A stretch of DNA of 64,000 nucleotides, taken from the NCBI RefSeq assembly GCF_040049195.1, contig NZ_JBDZDL010000003.1, one strand, 5' to 3'. Made by a program: the position numbers and the translations under genes. This stretch comes from NCEH01 sp040049195. GTDB lineage: Bacteria > Pseudomonadota > Alphaproteobacteria > Rhizobiales > Xanthobacteraceae. Position 1 is the stretch's first letter, and each line of letters opens with the position of its first letter. The notes below the pieces were generated by a model. That model was not told where the DNA came from. It saw nothing but the letters and a program-made list of their open reading frames with translations, and did no database searches. Below, piece after piece: positions 1-9,159 of this stretch.

Positions 1-1
1 C

Positions 2-760
2 CGCCAGGAATTCGCCCGCGCCAAATATCTCTACGAGCAGACCGGCGCCGCATCGCCGATCCTGCACGAAGAGAACCTCACCATGCGCGACCGCTTCGCC
101 GCGCTGCCCCGCGTGCTGCCCTTCGTGGTGCTGCTCACCGGCGTCATGGTGGCGCTCTACGGCGGCTATGCCACCCCCTCCGAGACCGCCGGCCTCGGCG
201 GGATTTTGGCCCTGGTGCTGATCGCCCTCATCTACCAGGTGTGGACGCCGAAGGATCTGGAGCCGATCCTCACCTCCACCTTGCGGGAGGCCACCATGCT
301 GATGCTGATCATCGGCATGTCGCTGCTCTATTCCTATGTGATGAGCTATCTGCACATCTCGCAGGCGGCGGCGCAGGCGATCGTGGCGCTGCATCTGTCC
401 AAATGGCTGCTGCTGGCGACCATATTGGTGCTGGTGGTGGTGCTCGGCTTCTTCCTGCCGCCGGTGTCGATCATCCTGATGACCGCGCCGATCATCCTGC
501 CGCCGCTCAAAGCTGCCGGCTTCGACCTGATCTGGTTCGGCGTGGTGATGACCATCGTCATGGAAATGGGGCTGATCCACCCGCCGGTGGGGCTGAACAT
601 CTTCGTCATCAAGAACATCGCCCCCGACATCCCGCTGAAGGACGTGATCTGGGGCACCGTGCCGTTCGTGCTGCTGATGATGCTCGCCGTGGTCCTGCTC
701 TGCCTGTTCCCCCAGATCGCGACCGGTCTCCCCGATCTCGTCATGGGCAAGGGACGGTAG
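2..760 (+). CDS. TRAP transporter large permease (DctM family), 3' part
   Basis: The reading frame is open from the first bases of the window, so this is the C-terminal 252 residues of a protein of normally about 430. It consists of successive hydrophobic segments with the family's helix-breaking Pro/Gly stretches, such as LPPVSIILMTAPIILPP and MGLIHPPVGLNIFVI. These are typical of the DctM subunit of tripartite ATP-independent periplasmic transporters, which import carboxylates using a sodium or proton gradient with a small DctQ subunit and a DctP binding protein. DctQ and DctP, if present, lie left of the window. The substrate cannot be read from this part. The gene converges on the thiamine-diphosphate enzyme gene. 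Confidence 0.93.
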   Translation, partial: RQEFARAKYLYEQTGAASPILHEENLTMRDRFAALPRVLPFVVLLTGVMVALYGGYATPSETAGLGGILALVLIALIYQVWTPKDLEPILTSTLREATMLMLIIGMSLLYSYVMSYLHISQAAAQAIVALHLSKWLLLATILVLVVVLGFFLPPVSIILMTAPIILPPLKAAGFDLIWFGVVMTIVMEMGLIHPPVGLNIFVIKNIAPDIPLKDVIWGTVPFVLLMMLAVVLLCLFPQIATGLPDLVMGKGR

Positions 761-907
761 GACGAGAGGAATGCGGATTCCCGGTCGGTGTCGAGCGACA
801 TCGGCCGGCCGGATTCGTCTTCGAAAAACATTCGCCCGATTTTATGGTTTCATCCGCGGAATAGTCACGGAGAACCACCAGTAAACCCCTATTTGTCCGC
901 CAGTATT

Positions 908-929
908 GAATGTTTCACGTGAAACATTC
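908..929. other. parS: parS site 1 (ParB-binding palindrome)
   Basis: The 16-bp sequence TGTTTCACGTGAAACA at 911-926 matches the chromosomal parS consensus bound by ParB/Spo0J. Flanking GAA/TTC extends the perfect dyad to 22 bp. It lies in the non-coding gap between two convergent genes. A second perfect copy is at 9306-9321. Such sites normally cluster within some tens of kilobases of the replication origin in alphaproteobacteria; that placement is inference here, because parA and parB are not in the window. Confidence 0.92.
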
Positions 930-964
930 GCTGTAAACACACGGGTTTTGGGCATCCTACGGCC

Positions 965-995
965 TGAAGTGCCGGGCCTTCCACCCGGCACTTCA
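965..995. terminator. Stem-loop between convergent genes
   Basis: A perfect 12-bp stem (965-976 with 984-995) closes a 7-nt loop just past the stop codon of the leftward thiamine-diphosphate enzyme gene. There is no long T-tract on either strand, so it is a possible bidirectional terminator rather than a classical intrinsic one. Confidence 0.5.
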
Positions 996-1000
996 AAACC

Positions 1001-2674
1001 TCAAATAATCATGTCCGGGGTCAATTGATTGGAAGGCACGCGCACCTCCACGATGGCGGGACCACCGGCCGCCAGGGCGCGGGCGAAGGCGGCGGGGAAT
1101 TCGCCATCCTGCGTCACCACCTCGCCGTGGGCGCCATAGCTTTGCGCCAAGGCGGCAAAATCGGGATTGGTGAGGAAGGTGCCGCTCGGCCGGCCGGGGA
1201 AGTGCCGCTCCTGATGCATGCGGATGGACCCGTAGATCGCATTGTTCACCACGATCACCACGATCGGCAGCTTATGGTGAACGGCCGTGGCGAATTCCGG
1301 CGAGGCCATCTGGAAACAGCCATCGCCCGCCAGCGCGACCACGGTGCGCTCGGGATGGCGCAGTTTCGCGGCGATGGCGCCGGGCAGGCCATAGCCCATG
1401 CTGCCGGATTTCGGCGCCATCTGCGTGCCGAAGGTGCGATAGCGGAAGAAGCGGTGCAGCCACACGGTGTAATTGCCGGCCCCATTGGCGATGATCGCAT
1501 CGTCCGGCAGCGTTTCCCGCAAATGCAGGATCATCTTGCCGAGATCGAAGCCGGCGGTGCGGGTCGGCGGCTGCTGAAAGGTCTCGAACTCGGTGCGAGC
1601 CGCCTGCGCCCAGGTGCGCCAGGGCGAGGCGTCGAGCAGTTCCAGCTCGGTCAGCGCGTCGGCGAAACGCTCCATGCCGGCGAGGATCGGCAGATCGGCG
1701 GTGTAAACCCGCCCGAGTTCCTCGGCACCGGGATGGACGTGGATCAGGGTCTGCTTGGGCGCGGGCACGTCCAGCGCCGTATAGGCCTTGCTGGTGATCT
1801 CCCCGAGGCGATCGCCGATGACGAGAACCACATCGGCGGCCTTCACCCGCTCGGTCAGGGCAGGGCTGGAGCCGAGCGTGAGATGCCCGACATAATGCGG
1901 CAGCTCGTTGTTCACGAGATCCTGGGAACGGAACCCGGCCACCACCGGCAAAGCATTGGCGGCGCAGAAGGCGCTGACCTTCGCGGCGGCGCCCGGCGTC
2001 CAGGTGCTGCCGCCGATGATCACCAGCGGCCGCTGCGCCTGCTGGAGCAGGTCGCGCAGACGCACCATGTCTTCCGGCGCGGGGGCGGCGGAGGTCGGCC
2101 GGAAGGCCGGGGCGTCGGCCACCGCGCTGGTGCTGCTCAGCACGTCCTCGGGAATGGACAGCACCACCGGCCCCGGCCGCCCCTGGGTTGCGATGTGATA
2201 GGCCCGGCTCACATATTCCGGGATCAGGTCGGGGCTTTCGATCTCGCCGACCCATTTCGTCATGCCCGCGAACACGCGGGTGTAATCGATCTCCTGGAAG
2301 CCCTCGCGCCCCCGGGTGGTGCGGGGCACCTGGCCGACGATAAGGATCATCGGCGTGGAATCCTGCCAGGCCGTATGGACCCCCACGGTGGCGTGCATCG
2401 CGCCCGGTCCGCGGCTGACGAGGCACAGACCCGGCAGGCCGGTCAGCTTGCCGTCGGCTTCTGCCATGTGCGAGGCATTCGCCTCATGCCGGCAGACGAT
2501 GAAGCGAACCCCATGCTCGCCTTCGTGCATGGCGTCGAAGATCGGCAGCGCGCTTTCGCCGGGCACGCCGAAGATGCGGTCGGCACCATGGATGTTCAGC
2601 GCATCCACCAGGATCTGCCCGCCGTTGCGGGTGGCCGTCACGGCCTGTGCGGGCGCTGGGGTATGGGTGTTCAT
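1001..2674 (-). CDS. Thiamine-diphosphate-dependent enzyme, acetolactate-synthase-like (2-oxoacid decarboxylase/lyase)
   Basis: The 557-residue protein has the three-domain TPP-enzyme layout. The N-terminal Pyr domain carries the catalytic Glu (about E64, in CRHEANASHMAEADG). A central domain is followed by a C-terminal PP domain with the GDG...NN diphosphate/metal motif (AGDGCFQMASPEF, then VVIVVNN). Family members act on 2-oxo acids as acetolactate synthase, benzoylformate decarboxylase, glyoxylate carboligase and others. There is no regulatory small subunit next door, so a biosynthetic IlvB role is unlikely. The gene starts 28 bp downstream of an aldehyde dehydrogenase gene on the same strand, which suggests decarboxylation of a 2-oxo acid to an aldehyde that the dehydrogenase then oxidises. 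The substrate is not determinable. Confidence 0.93.
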   Translation of the reverse strand: MNTHTPAPAQAVTATRNGGQILVDALNIHGADRIFGVPGESALPIFDAMHEGEHGVRFIVCRHEANASHMAEADGKLTGLPGLCLVSRGPGAMHATVGVHTAWQDSTPMILIVGQVPRTTRGREGFQEIDYTRVFAGMTKWVGEIESPDLIPEYVSRAYHIATQGRPGPVVLSIPEDVLSSTSAVADAPAFRPTSAAPAPEDMVRLRDLLQQAQRPLVIIGGSTWTPGAAAKVSAFCAANALPVVAGFRSQDLVNNELPHYVGHLTLGSSPALTERVKAADVVLVIGDRLGEITSKAYTALDVPAPKQTLIHVHPGAEELGRVYTADLPILAGMERFADALTELELLDASPWRTWAQAARTEFETFQQPPTRTAGFDLGKMILHLRETLPDDAIIANGAGNYTVWLHRFFRYRTFGTQMAPKSGSMGYGLPGAIAAKLRHPERTVVALAGDGCFQMASPEFATAVHHKLPIVVIVVNNAIYGSIRMHQERHFPGRPSGTFLTNPDFAALAQSYGAHGEVVTQDGEFPAAFARALAAGGPAIVEVRVPSNQLTPDMII

Positions 2675-2702
2675 TGGCGGTGTTTCCTCATCAAGCCCGC
2701 GG

Positions 2703-4175
2703 TCAGCGCGCCGGCTCCAGCGCGCAGATGGTCTTCAGCTCGGAATAAAAGTCCAGCGACCAGGCGCCGCCTTCGCGTCCGACGCCGGAGCGCTTGAAGC
2801 CGCCGAAGGCCGCGCGCTCGTCCCGCACGCGCCAGCAATTCACCCACACGGTGCCGCTCTGGAGCTGGGTCGCGACCCGGTCCTGGCGCGCCTCATCGCG
2901 GGTCCACACGGTTGCCGCAAGGCCGTAATCGGTGGCGTTCGCCCGCGCGATCACCTCGTCCTCGTCGTCGAACACGGAGACATGGCCGCAGGGGCCGAAC
3001 ACCTCCCGCCGGCAGATCTCCGCATCGTCCGGCAGGCCGGAGAAGATGCTGGGCGCGACCCAATAGCCGTTCTCGAACGGCGCCGGCATATCGAGCCCGC
3101 CGCCGCCGGCGATCACGCTCGCGCCCGCTTCCTTGGCGCGCGCATAATAGCCGAGCACCTTGTCGCGCTGGGTGGCGCTGATCGCCGGGCCAAGGGTGGT
3201 CTCGGCAGCCATGGGGTCGCCCGGCTTCAGCGCCCGCGCCGCCGCCGCGATGCCCGCGACGAACGGCTCGAACACCGAGCGGTGCACGAAGATGCGCTCC
3301 GTGGTCAGGCAGACCTGCCCGCAATTGTCGAACATGGAACGGGCGGTGCCGGCGATCGCGGCGGGGAGATCGCAATCGCCGAAGATCAGCGCCGGGTTCT
3401 TGCCACCAAGCTCGAGCGAAACCGGGCGCGGGCCCTGCGCGGCCGCCTGCATGATCGCTTCGCCCGTGCGTGTCTCGCCGGTGAAGGCGAGCGCGTTGAC
3501 GCCGGGATGGGACACGAGGAAGCTTCCGGCCGCGCCGGCGCCATGGCCGTGGACGATGTTCAAAACGCCGTCGGGCAGGCCGGCTTCCTTGGCAATCTTC
3601 GCCAGCAGGACCGCCGTGCGTGGAGAATGCTCGGACGGTTTCACGACGATGGTGTTGCCGCACACCAGCGCCGGGGCGACCTTCCAGGTGAGCAGCAGCA
3701 GCGGCAGGTTCCAAGGGGCGACGATGCCCACCACGCCGATGGGATTGCGGATGATGCGGTTGCGCGCCCGCCCGCCATTGGCCAGCGACGTCTCGAACCC
3801 TTCCGCATCCGCCTTGCGCGCGATGTCGGCGAAGGCGCGGAAATTGGCGATGGCGCGCTGGATCTCGATGTTCGTGGTGATGGTGATGGGCTTGCCGGTG
3901 TCGGCGATCTCTTCCGCGACGATCTCGTGCAGGCGGGCATCCATCCGGGTCGCGATGCGCTCCATGAGGGCGAGGCGATCGTCCAGGGTGGTGTTCTTCC
4001 ACGGCCCTTTGAGCGCGGCACGGGCGGCGCTGACCGCCTGGTCCACCATGTCGGCATCGGTTTCCACCACCTGCGCCGCGACCCGGCCGGTGGCGGGATA
4101 ATGCTTCTCGAAGAAGCGTATGCCGAAGGTTTCGCGACCCGCGATGAAACAGGGGATCTGGACGGCGTCGGTCAT
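2703..4175 (-). CDS. NAD(P)-dependent aldehyde dehydrogenase (betaine/hydroxymuconic-semialdehyde type)
   Basis: This is a complete ALDH-superfamily protein of 490 residues. It has the PWN substrate-entrance motif (VAPWNLPLL), the cofactor-site Lys (VVKPSEHSP), the general-base Glu in LELGGKNP and the catalytic Cys in CGQVCLTTER (about C289). Two in-frame ATGs are possible, at 4196 and 4175. The inner one is preceded by GAGG at a 5-nt spacing and is preferred; the outer would add seven residues. The gene lies between a periplasmic binding protein gene (upstream) and the TPP-enzyme gene (28 bp downstream), all on the same strand and probably co-transcribed. The presumed role is oxidation of the aldehyde made by the TPP enzyme. 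Confidence 0.93.
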   Translation of the reverse strand: MTDAVQIPCFIAGRETFGIRFFEKHYPATGRVAAQVVETDADMVDQAVSAARAALKGPWKNTTLDDRLALMERIATRMDARLHEIVAEEIADTGKPITITTNIEIQRAIANFRAFADIARKADAEGFETSLANGGRARNRIIRNPIGVVGIVAPWNLPLLLLTWKVAPALVCGNTIVVKPSEHSPRTAVLLAKIAKEAGLPDGVLNIVHGHGAGAAGSFLVSHPGVNALAFTGETRTGEAIMQAAAQGPRPVSLELGGKNPALIFGDCDLPAAIAGTARSMFDNCGQVCLTTERIFVHRSVFEPFVAGIAAAARALKPGDPMAAETTLGPAISATQRDKVLGYYARAKEAGASVIAGGGGLDMPAPFENGYWVAPSIFSGLPDDAEICRREVFGPCGHVSVFDDEDEVIARANATDYGLAATVWTRDEARQDRVATQLQSGTVWVNCWRVRDERAAFGGFKRSGVGREGGAWSLDFYSELKTICALEPAR

Positions 4176-4346
4176 CAGGGCCTCGTGGGCATGCATGTTC
4201 GGACGTCAGGCGCGGCAGCCGGAGGCGGCGGACGGGTGTCTTCCGATGCGCCCACCTTTCACGGCTTCAACACGCGAATATGTCGGGCCGCGCAGCCGCC
4301 GCCCGACACGATGTTCACACGGCCCGGAGGCGGCCGTGCCGTCTGA

Positions 4347-5369
4347 TCACTTGACCATCAGGTCCTGCTTTGACGGCAGGTAAGAAGGATCATAGACCTC
4401 CGCGATGGTCGGAACGCGCGGCAGGTTGTTGGACTTCGCGATCAGCTCGATGTCCTTCTTCAGCCGCTCGGTATCCATCACGCCGAAGCCATCCTTCAGC
4501 ACGTTCGGGGTGATGATGCAGCAATCCATGGCGAGCTTCAGCCGCTCACGCTCGATGTCCGCATTCAGCAGCGGCTGATAGACGAGCGCCGCCTTCACGC
4601 CCTCCTCGGGGTCCTTCACCATGTCGCGCACCGCCTTGACCGTGGCGCGCAGGAAGCCGCGCACCGCTTCCGGATTCTTCTCCAGGAAGGCTTTGTTGGC
4701 GGCGATGGAGTTGCTGTACAGCGGCAAGCCATATTTGCTGTACAGGAAGTAACCGATGTCGCTTTCCGGCACGCCCTTGGACTTGAGCTGCATCACGGCG
4801 TTGAAAAGCTGTCCCGGAGTGGCATCCACCTCGCCGCGCGCCAGCATCGCCTCGCGCAGGTTGGGCTCGATATACTGGATCTGCACGGAGGGCAGGTCGA
4901 TGCCGTTAACCTGCGCGAAGATCGGGAACAGCTTGAAAGTGGAATCGTGCGCGGCGGAGCCGAGCTTCTTGCCGTCGAGCTGCTTGGGCTCCTTGATGCC
5001 CTTGGATTTGAGGAAGAAGATCGCGGCCGGCGCCTGCTCATAGCCGCTCATGACGACCGGAAAAGCCTGGTCGGGATTGCGGGCATTGAACTCGGCCAGG
5101 ACGTTGATGTCCGGGAATCCCATGTCATAGACGCCGGCCGCGAGCTGGCGGACCACCTCGGTGGAGCCCTTGCCGGGATCGACGGTGACGTCGAGGCCCT
5201 CGGCCTTGTAATAGCCCTTCTGAAGCGCGATCAGAAATGGCGCGTGGGCGGAGCCCGGAATCCAGTCAAGTGCGAACCTGATCTTCGTCTGCGCGTTCGC
5301 AGCCTGCATTCCAACTAAAAGAGCAGCAAGCGTTACACCTGTCTGCACGATGCGCTTCAACATCGCCAA
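4347..5369 (-). CDS. ABC transporter substrate-binding protein, NMT1/SsuA-like (NitT/TauT type)
   Basis: The 340-residue protein starts with a Sec signal peptide (MAMLKRIVQTGVTLAALLVG...ANA). The mature part is typical of the NMT1/THI5-like periplasmic family: an opening strand KIRFALDWIPGSAHAPFLIALQKGYYKAEGL and the motif GLDVTVDPGKGSTEVV. It would bind a small organic ligand and deliver it to an ABC importer. No permease or ATPase gene adjoins it, so it is an orphan here and may use the complex encoded at 12.7-14.4 kb or one outside the window. The start has a good ribosome-binding site (GAGGGGA, 7 nt upstream). It is the first gene of the leftward unit with the ALDH and TPP-enzyme genes. 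Confidence 0.92.
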   Translation of the reverse strand: MAMLKRIVQTGVTLAALLVGMQAANAQTKIRFALDWIPGSAHAPFLIALQKGYYKAEGLDVTVDPGKGSTEVVRQLAAGVYDMGFPDINVLAEFNARNPDQAFPVVMSGYEQAPAAIFFLKSKGIKEPKQLDGKKLGSAAHDSTFKLFPIFAQVNGIDLPSVQIQYIEPNLREAMLARGEVDATPGQLFNAVMQLKSKGVPESDIGYFLYSKYGLPLYSNSIAANKAFLEKNPEAVRGFLRATVKAVRDMVKDPEEGVKAALVYQPLLNADIERERLKLAMDCCIITPNVLKDGFGVMDTERLKKDIELIAKSNNLPRVPTIAEVYDPSYLPSKQDLMVK

Positions 5370-5959
5370 ATCCCCTCTGATAAATATGAGCTTCGCGAAA
5401 CTGACGCCCGAATTTCACTCACGGACACCTTTGATGGCAAAGCCGCGCGATCAAAGAGCGTGAAGATCTCCGGATCTTTGTTTTTCTTTACGCATGAGCG
5501 GGCACGTAATTTTATTCACCGGCGGAACGCTGCTACCGAGAACCTGATAATCAGCATACTGATCATGTGGGTCTTCCTTCAGCGATCCAGCCCCTGAATG
5601 ATCAGCGTGCTGACAGTTCAGTCGATCGTCAACGTGAATTTTTCAGCTTCGCATGCCCATTATTTGCGCATGAGCGGGGCGTGAGCGCCCGATCGGATCC
5701 GCCTCCCCAGGGGCTTCACACCCCCGCATGACGCCGTCTGGTCATGAAAACCGTCACCAAGCCTCGCCTTGGCTTCTCCCTCCGGTGCGAGGGTTAAGAC
5801 GCTGGCGATGGCGCCGGACATGGGGAACCCACGCCCGATGGCAGGACTGGCGCGCCTCAAAAAGATGCGCCCCCCGAGGGGAGGAGACCCGTTCATGAAT
5901 GCTTTGTCTTGGTCGCACTGGGGGCCGACGGCCGCGGCTCAGGTGCCTTGCCCTCGCCG
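5370..5959. promoter_or_regulatory. Intergenic region with inverted and direct repeats upstream of the binding-protein gene
   Basis: I see no convincing gene in this 590-bp stretch. The part next to the binding-protein gene (about 5370-5560) is AT-rich and probably holds its promoter. An imperfect inverted repeat (5552-5566 with 5598-5612, 13 of 15 positions matching) and an exact 12-bp direct repeat CGCATGAGCGGG (5491-5502 and 5667-5678) are present. They are candidate regulator sites. The right part, up to the transglutaminase-like stop codon at 5960, is GC-rich and shows nothing clear. Confidence 0.4.
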
Positions 5960-6847
5960 CTAGGAGGCTGGAACCGCGCGCACCGCCACATCCACGTGCA
6001 TCGGGAGCGGATCGCTTGCATCGCCGATGAAGCCGCCCGAGATGGGGATCGCCTGCTCGGAGGACCGCGTTACGCCGACCCGGATCAGATTGGCGCCGGC
6101 CACCAGCCCGTTCGTGGGATCGTATTCGACCCAGCCCGCGCCCGGAAGATAGACGCTGCACCAGGCGTGCGTGCTGCCGCCACCGACCGTCTCGCCGAAG
6201 CTGTCGGGATAGAGATAGCCGGTGACGAAACGCGCGGCGAGGCCGAAGCTGCGGAGCGCTTCCATCATCAGCACCGCGAAGTCGCGGCAGGTGCCGGATC
6301 CGAGCGCCAGCGTCTCGGCGGCGGTCTGGGTCCCCGCCTCGTGGCGGGCGCCGTAGCGGAATTCGGCCTTGATGGCGTGGGTGATCGCTTCCATCACCTC
6401 CAGCGTCCGCCCCTTGCCCCCGTCGCCCAGAAAGCGGCGGGCCCATTGATCCACGGTGTTGTTCGGATCGGGCTGCTGACGTTCCGCGAGGCGGGCGACA
6501 TCGGCGATTTCGGAGGCGGCATAGGAGAAGGGAAACAATTCCGCCGCCGGTTCCAGGCTGTAGACCGGTAAAGGCGGTCCCTCGGGATGATGTGTGAGAT
6601 CGAGCGTGGAGACGATATTGAGCCGCTCCGTGCGCAGATCCTGCGGCCATTCGAGGAAACAGATGGAATTGTTGAACACATCGTGCGCCCAGCGGATGCT
6701 CGCGGGCTCCGGCTCCACCTGCAGGCTTGCCCGGTGCAGGCGCAGGTCGTGGCTGTCGTCCGGCCGCAGCATCATGCGGTGGCGCGTCAGGCCGACGGGA
6801 TTGCGGTAGGTGTATTCGGTCGTGTGGACGATGCTGATCCGTGCCAT
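5960..6847 (-). CDS. Transglutaminase-like (cysteine protease fold) family protein
   Basis: The 295-residue cytoplasmic protein has an N-terminal beta-rich 'bacterial transglutaminase-like' region (ISIVHTTEYTYRNPVGLTRH) and a transglutaminase core. The presumed catalytic triad is visible: Cys187 in GSGTCRDFAV, His227 in GGGSTHAWCSVYLP and Asp243 in VEYDPTNG. Proteins of this kind are thought to be peptidases or amidases and often sit beside circularly permuted ATP-grasp and alpha-E genes; none of those is here. The stop codon is followed by GC-rich non-coding DNA. The true substrate is unknown. A second, diverged relative lies at 17797-18603. Confidence 0.9.
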   Translation of the reverse strand: MARISIVHTTEYTYRNPVGLTRHRMMLRPDDSHDLRLHRASLQVEPEPASIRWAHDVFNNSICFLEWPQDLRTERLNIVSTLDLTHHPEGPPLPVYSLEPAAELFPFSYAASEIADVARLAERQQPDPNNTVDQWARRFLGDGGKGRTLEVMEAITHAIKAEFRYGARHEAGTQTAAETLALGSGTCRDFAVLMMEALRSFGLAARFVTGYLYPDSFGETVGGGSTHAWCSVYLPGAGWVEYDPTNGLVAGANLIRVGVTRSSEQAIPISGGFIGDASDPLPMHVDVAVRAVPAS

Positions 6848-7251
6848 TTGCCCTCGTGCGGCAGCGTGTGCCGACTGTTCCGAACAATCCGAATGAGAAA
6901 ACGCGTCGCGGCTTGCGAGGCGCGCCCTGGGGAAAGATCAGGCGCCCCCGCGGGACGTTTCGCGGAACCGTGATCGCGGCGCCGGGCCTGCCGCACGGAT
7001 ATCATTTCGCATCGACGCCACCCCCCTCGCCATGCCCTGCCCCGGCATTTGCCGTGTGGCGGCGAAACCCCCGAGGGGAAGCTCGACCGCTGCAGATGCT
7101 CGCGCGGAATCTGTGTCGTGCGGGTGGCGTGCCGTCAAGGTTGCAATTCGCGGCGATCCGGGGAAGAGAAAGGAAAAGCTTGACCATGGTGCCTTGCCCC
7201 GGCCGCAGGTGCCGCGCCGCCTTCCGCGACGGAGGGGCCTGAGGAAATTTG
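6848..7251. other. Intergenic region between divergent genes, no gene recognised
   Basis: These 404 bp separate the leftward transglutaminase-like gene from the rightward permease gene and must hold both promoters. The only short frame with a plausible start (7186-7242, 18 codons) overlaps the permease ribosome-binding site and has no recognisable product. No dyad or terminator stands out. Confidence 0.4.
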
Positions 7252-9081
7252 ATGAACGCTGAACTCGCCATCGTCCTGCTGATGCTCGCCGCCGCCGTGG
7301 TGATGTTCATCGTCAACCGGCCGCGCATGGATGCGGTGGCGCTGCTGGTCATCGTGGCCATGCCGCTCACCGGCATCGTCACCATGAGCGAGGCCCTGGC
7401 CGGCTTCAGCGACCCTTCGATCGTGCTCATCGCCGCCTTGTTCGTCATCGGCGAGGGGCTGGTGCGCACGGGCGTGGCGCGGCGGCTGGGCGACTGGCTG
7501 GACACCAAGGCGGGCGGCAGCGACACGCGCCTGCTGGTTCTGCTGATGGCCGCCGTGGGCGGGCTCGGCGCCCTGATGAGCTCGACCGCCGTCGTCGCCA
7601 TCTTCATTCCCGTGGTGCTGCGGATCTCGCAGAACCGGGGCACCTCGCCGAGCCGGCTGATGATGCCCTTGAGCTTCGCGGCCCTCATCAGCGGCATGCT
7701 GACCCTGGTGGCGACGGCGCCCAACCTGGTGGTGAACGCCGAACTGATCCGGCAGGGTTCGCCGGGGTTCGGCTTCTTCAGCTTTACGCCGTTCGGCCTG
7801 CCGCTGCTGATCCTGGGCATTTTCTACATGCTGTTCGCGCGCAAGATGCTGGGCGGCAAGGGCGGGCCGGGGGCCACGCTGAACCGCCGGCCGAGCCTGC
7901 GCGACTGGGTGGAGCGCTATGCGCTGGCCGACCGGGCGCAGCGCGTGCGCCTCGCCCTCGGCTCGCCGCTGGCCGGCCGGCGGCTGGAGGAGGTGTCGCT
8001 ACGCGCCTCGGGCGTGAACCTGCTCGCCATCGAGCGCGGCGCCGGCCGCACCCTGGAAGTCATCCGGCCGAGCGCCCGCACCCGCCTCGAGCCCGGCGAC
8101 GTGCTGCTGGTGGATGTGCTAGCCACCCCCGAGCAGCTCGACGCCCTGCGGGCCGCCTGGAAGGTGGAGCGCATTGCGCTTGGCGACGGCGATTATTTCT
8201 CCGACCGCTCCCAGGAGCTGGGCATGGTGGAAGTGATGCTGCCGGCCGAATCCCGCCTCATCGGCAGCACGGTGCTGGAGGCGCGGGTGCGCTCGGAATA
8301 TGGGCTCACCGTCATCGGCCTGCGGCACGGCGCCCATGTCGCCTCCAGCGATCTGCTGCACGAGCGCCTCAAGCTGGGTGACACATTGCTGATGGTGGGC
8401 TTCTGGTCCGATATCCGCGCGCTCCAGGACCATATCGAGGACCTCATCGTGCTGAACATGCCGGCGGAACTGGAAGAGGTGCTTCCTGCCGCGAGCCGCG
8501 CCCCGCAGGCGCTGGCGGTTTTGGCCCTGGTGGTCGCGCTGATGGTGAGCGGCGTCATTCCCAATGTGCAGGCGGCGATCATCGGATGCCTGCTCATGGG
8601 CCTGCTGCATTGCGTGGATTTCAACAGCGCCTACCGCTCGATCAGCTGGAAAAGCCTGATCCTGATCGTCGGTATGCTGCCCTTCTCCATCGCCCTGCAA
8701 CGCACCGGCGGTGTGGATTTGGCGGCCAATGCGGTGCTGGCGCTGGTCGGGCAAGCCGCGCCGCATCTCGTGCTGGGCACCATCTTCGTCATCACCGCCT
8801 TGCTCGGCCTGTTCATTTCCAACACGGCCACGGCCGTGCTCATGGCGCCGGTGGCCCTTGCCATCGCCAAGGATCTCGGCGCCTCGCCCTATCCGTTCGC
8901 GATGGTGGTGGCGATCGCCGCATCCACGGCCTTCATGACGCCCATCTCCTCGCCCGTGAACACGCTCGTGGTGGGTCCGGGGCAATACAGCTTCGGGGAT
9001 TTCGTGAAGGTGGGCGTGCCCTTCAGCCTCGTGGCGATGATCGTCAGCGTATTCCTGATCCCGATCTTCCTGCCGCTTTAG
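7252..9081 (+). CDS. SLC13/DASS-type permease with two TrkA-C (RCK-C) domains
   Basis: The 609-residue inner-membrane protein has hydrophobic N- and C-terminal halves resembling the CitM/ArsB-like and SLC13 sodium/anion symporter fold. A soluble middle (roughly residues 210-400) contains two TrkA-C-like repeats (RVRLALGSPLAGRRLEEVSLRASGVNLLAIERGAG and MVEVMLPAESRLIGSTVLEARV). The motif SNTATAVLMAPVALAIA and the final TPISSPVNTLVVGPG match family signatures. Substrates in the family are sulfate, dicarboxylates and other anions; which applies here is unclear. ATG at 7252 is chosen over an overlapping TTG because GAGG precedes it by 7 nt. Confidence 0.92.
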   Translation: MNAELAIVLLMLAAAVVMFIVNRPRMDAVALLVIVAMPLTGIVTMSEALAGFSDPSIVLIAALFVIGEGLVRTGVARRLGDWLDTKAGGSDTRLLVLLMAAVGGLGALMSSTAVVAIFIPVVLRISQNRGTSPSRLMMPLSFAALISGMLTLVATAPNLVVNAELIRQGSPGFGFFSFTPFGLPLLILGIFYMLFARKMLGGKGGPGATLNRRPSLRDWVERYALADRAQRVRLALGSPLAGRRLEEVSLRASGVNLLAIERGAGRTLEVIRPSARTRLEPGDVLLVDVLATPEQLDALRAAWKVERIALGDGDYFSDRSQELGMVEVMLPAESRLIGSTVLEARVRSEYGLTVIGLRHGAHVASSDLLHERLKLGDTLLMVGFWSDIRALQDHIEDLIVLNMPAELEEVLPAASRAPQALAVLALVVALMVSGVIPNVQAAIIGCLLMGLLHCVDFNSAYRSISWKSLILIVGMLPFSIALQRTGGVDLAANAVLALVGQAAPHLVLGTIFVITALLGLFISNTATAVLMAPVALAIAKDLGASPYPFAMVVAIAASTAFMTPISSPVNTLVVGPGQYSFGDFVKVGVPFSLVAMIVSVFLIPIFLPL

Positions 9082-9159
9082 GCCGGGAGACCTGTGAATT
9101 TTTGACTGATGCCCCGGCCTCGGTTGAAGTGCGGCTCCACCGGCATCAGCCTTCCGGCC

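Noticed and set aside
1025..2797. A 590-codon plus-strand frame opposite the TPP-enzyme gene
   Set aside because: Antisense shadow with no conserved motif; the minus-strand frame carries all TPP-enzyme signatures.
5370..5700. Thiamine-pyrophosphate riboswitch before the NMT1-like binding-protein gene
   Set aside because: The conserved CUGAGA and GAUCUGGAUAAUGCCAG-type elements are not found on the relevant strand; the NMT1 resemblance alone does not imply thiamine.
5660..5896. A 78-codon minus-strand frame in the gap before the transglutaminase-like stop
   Set aside because: No ribosome-binding site, no recognisable protein pattern, and repeat-rich DNA at its end; treated as non-coding.
7186..7242. 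An 18-codon leader-like frame just before the SLC13-type permease
   Set aside because: No run of regulatory codons and no alternative hairpins or T-tract seen, so attenuation cannot be supported.
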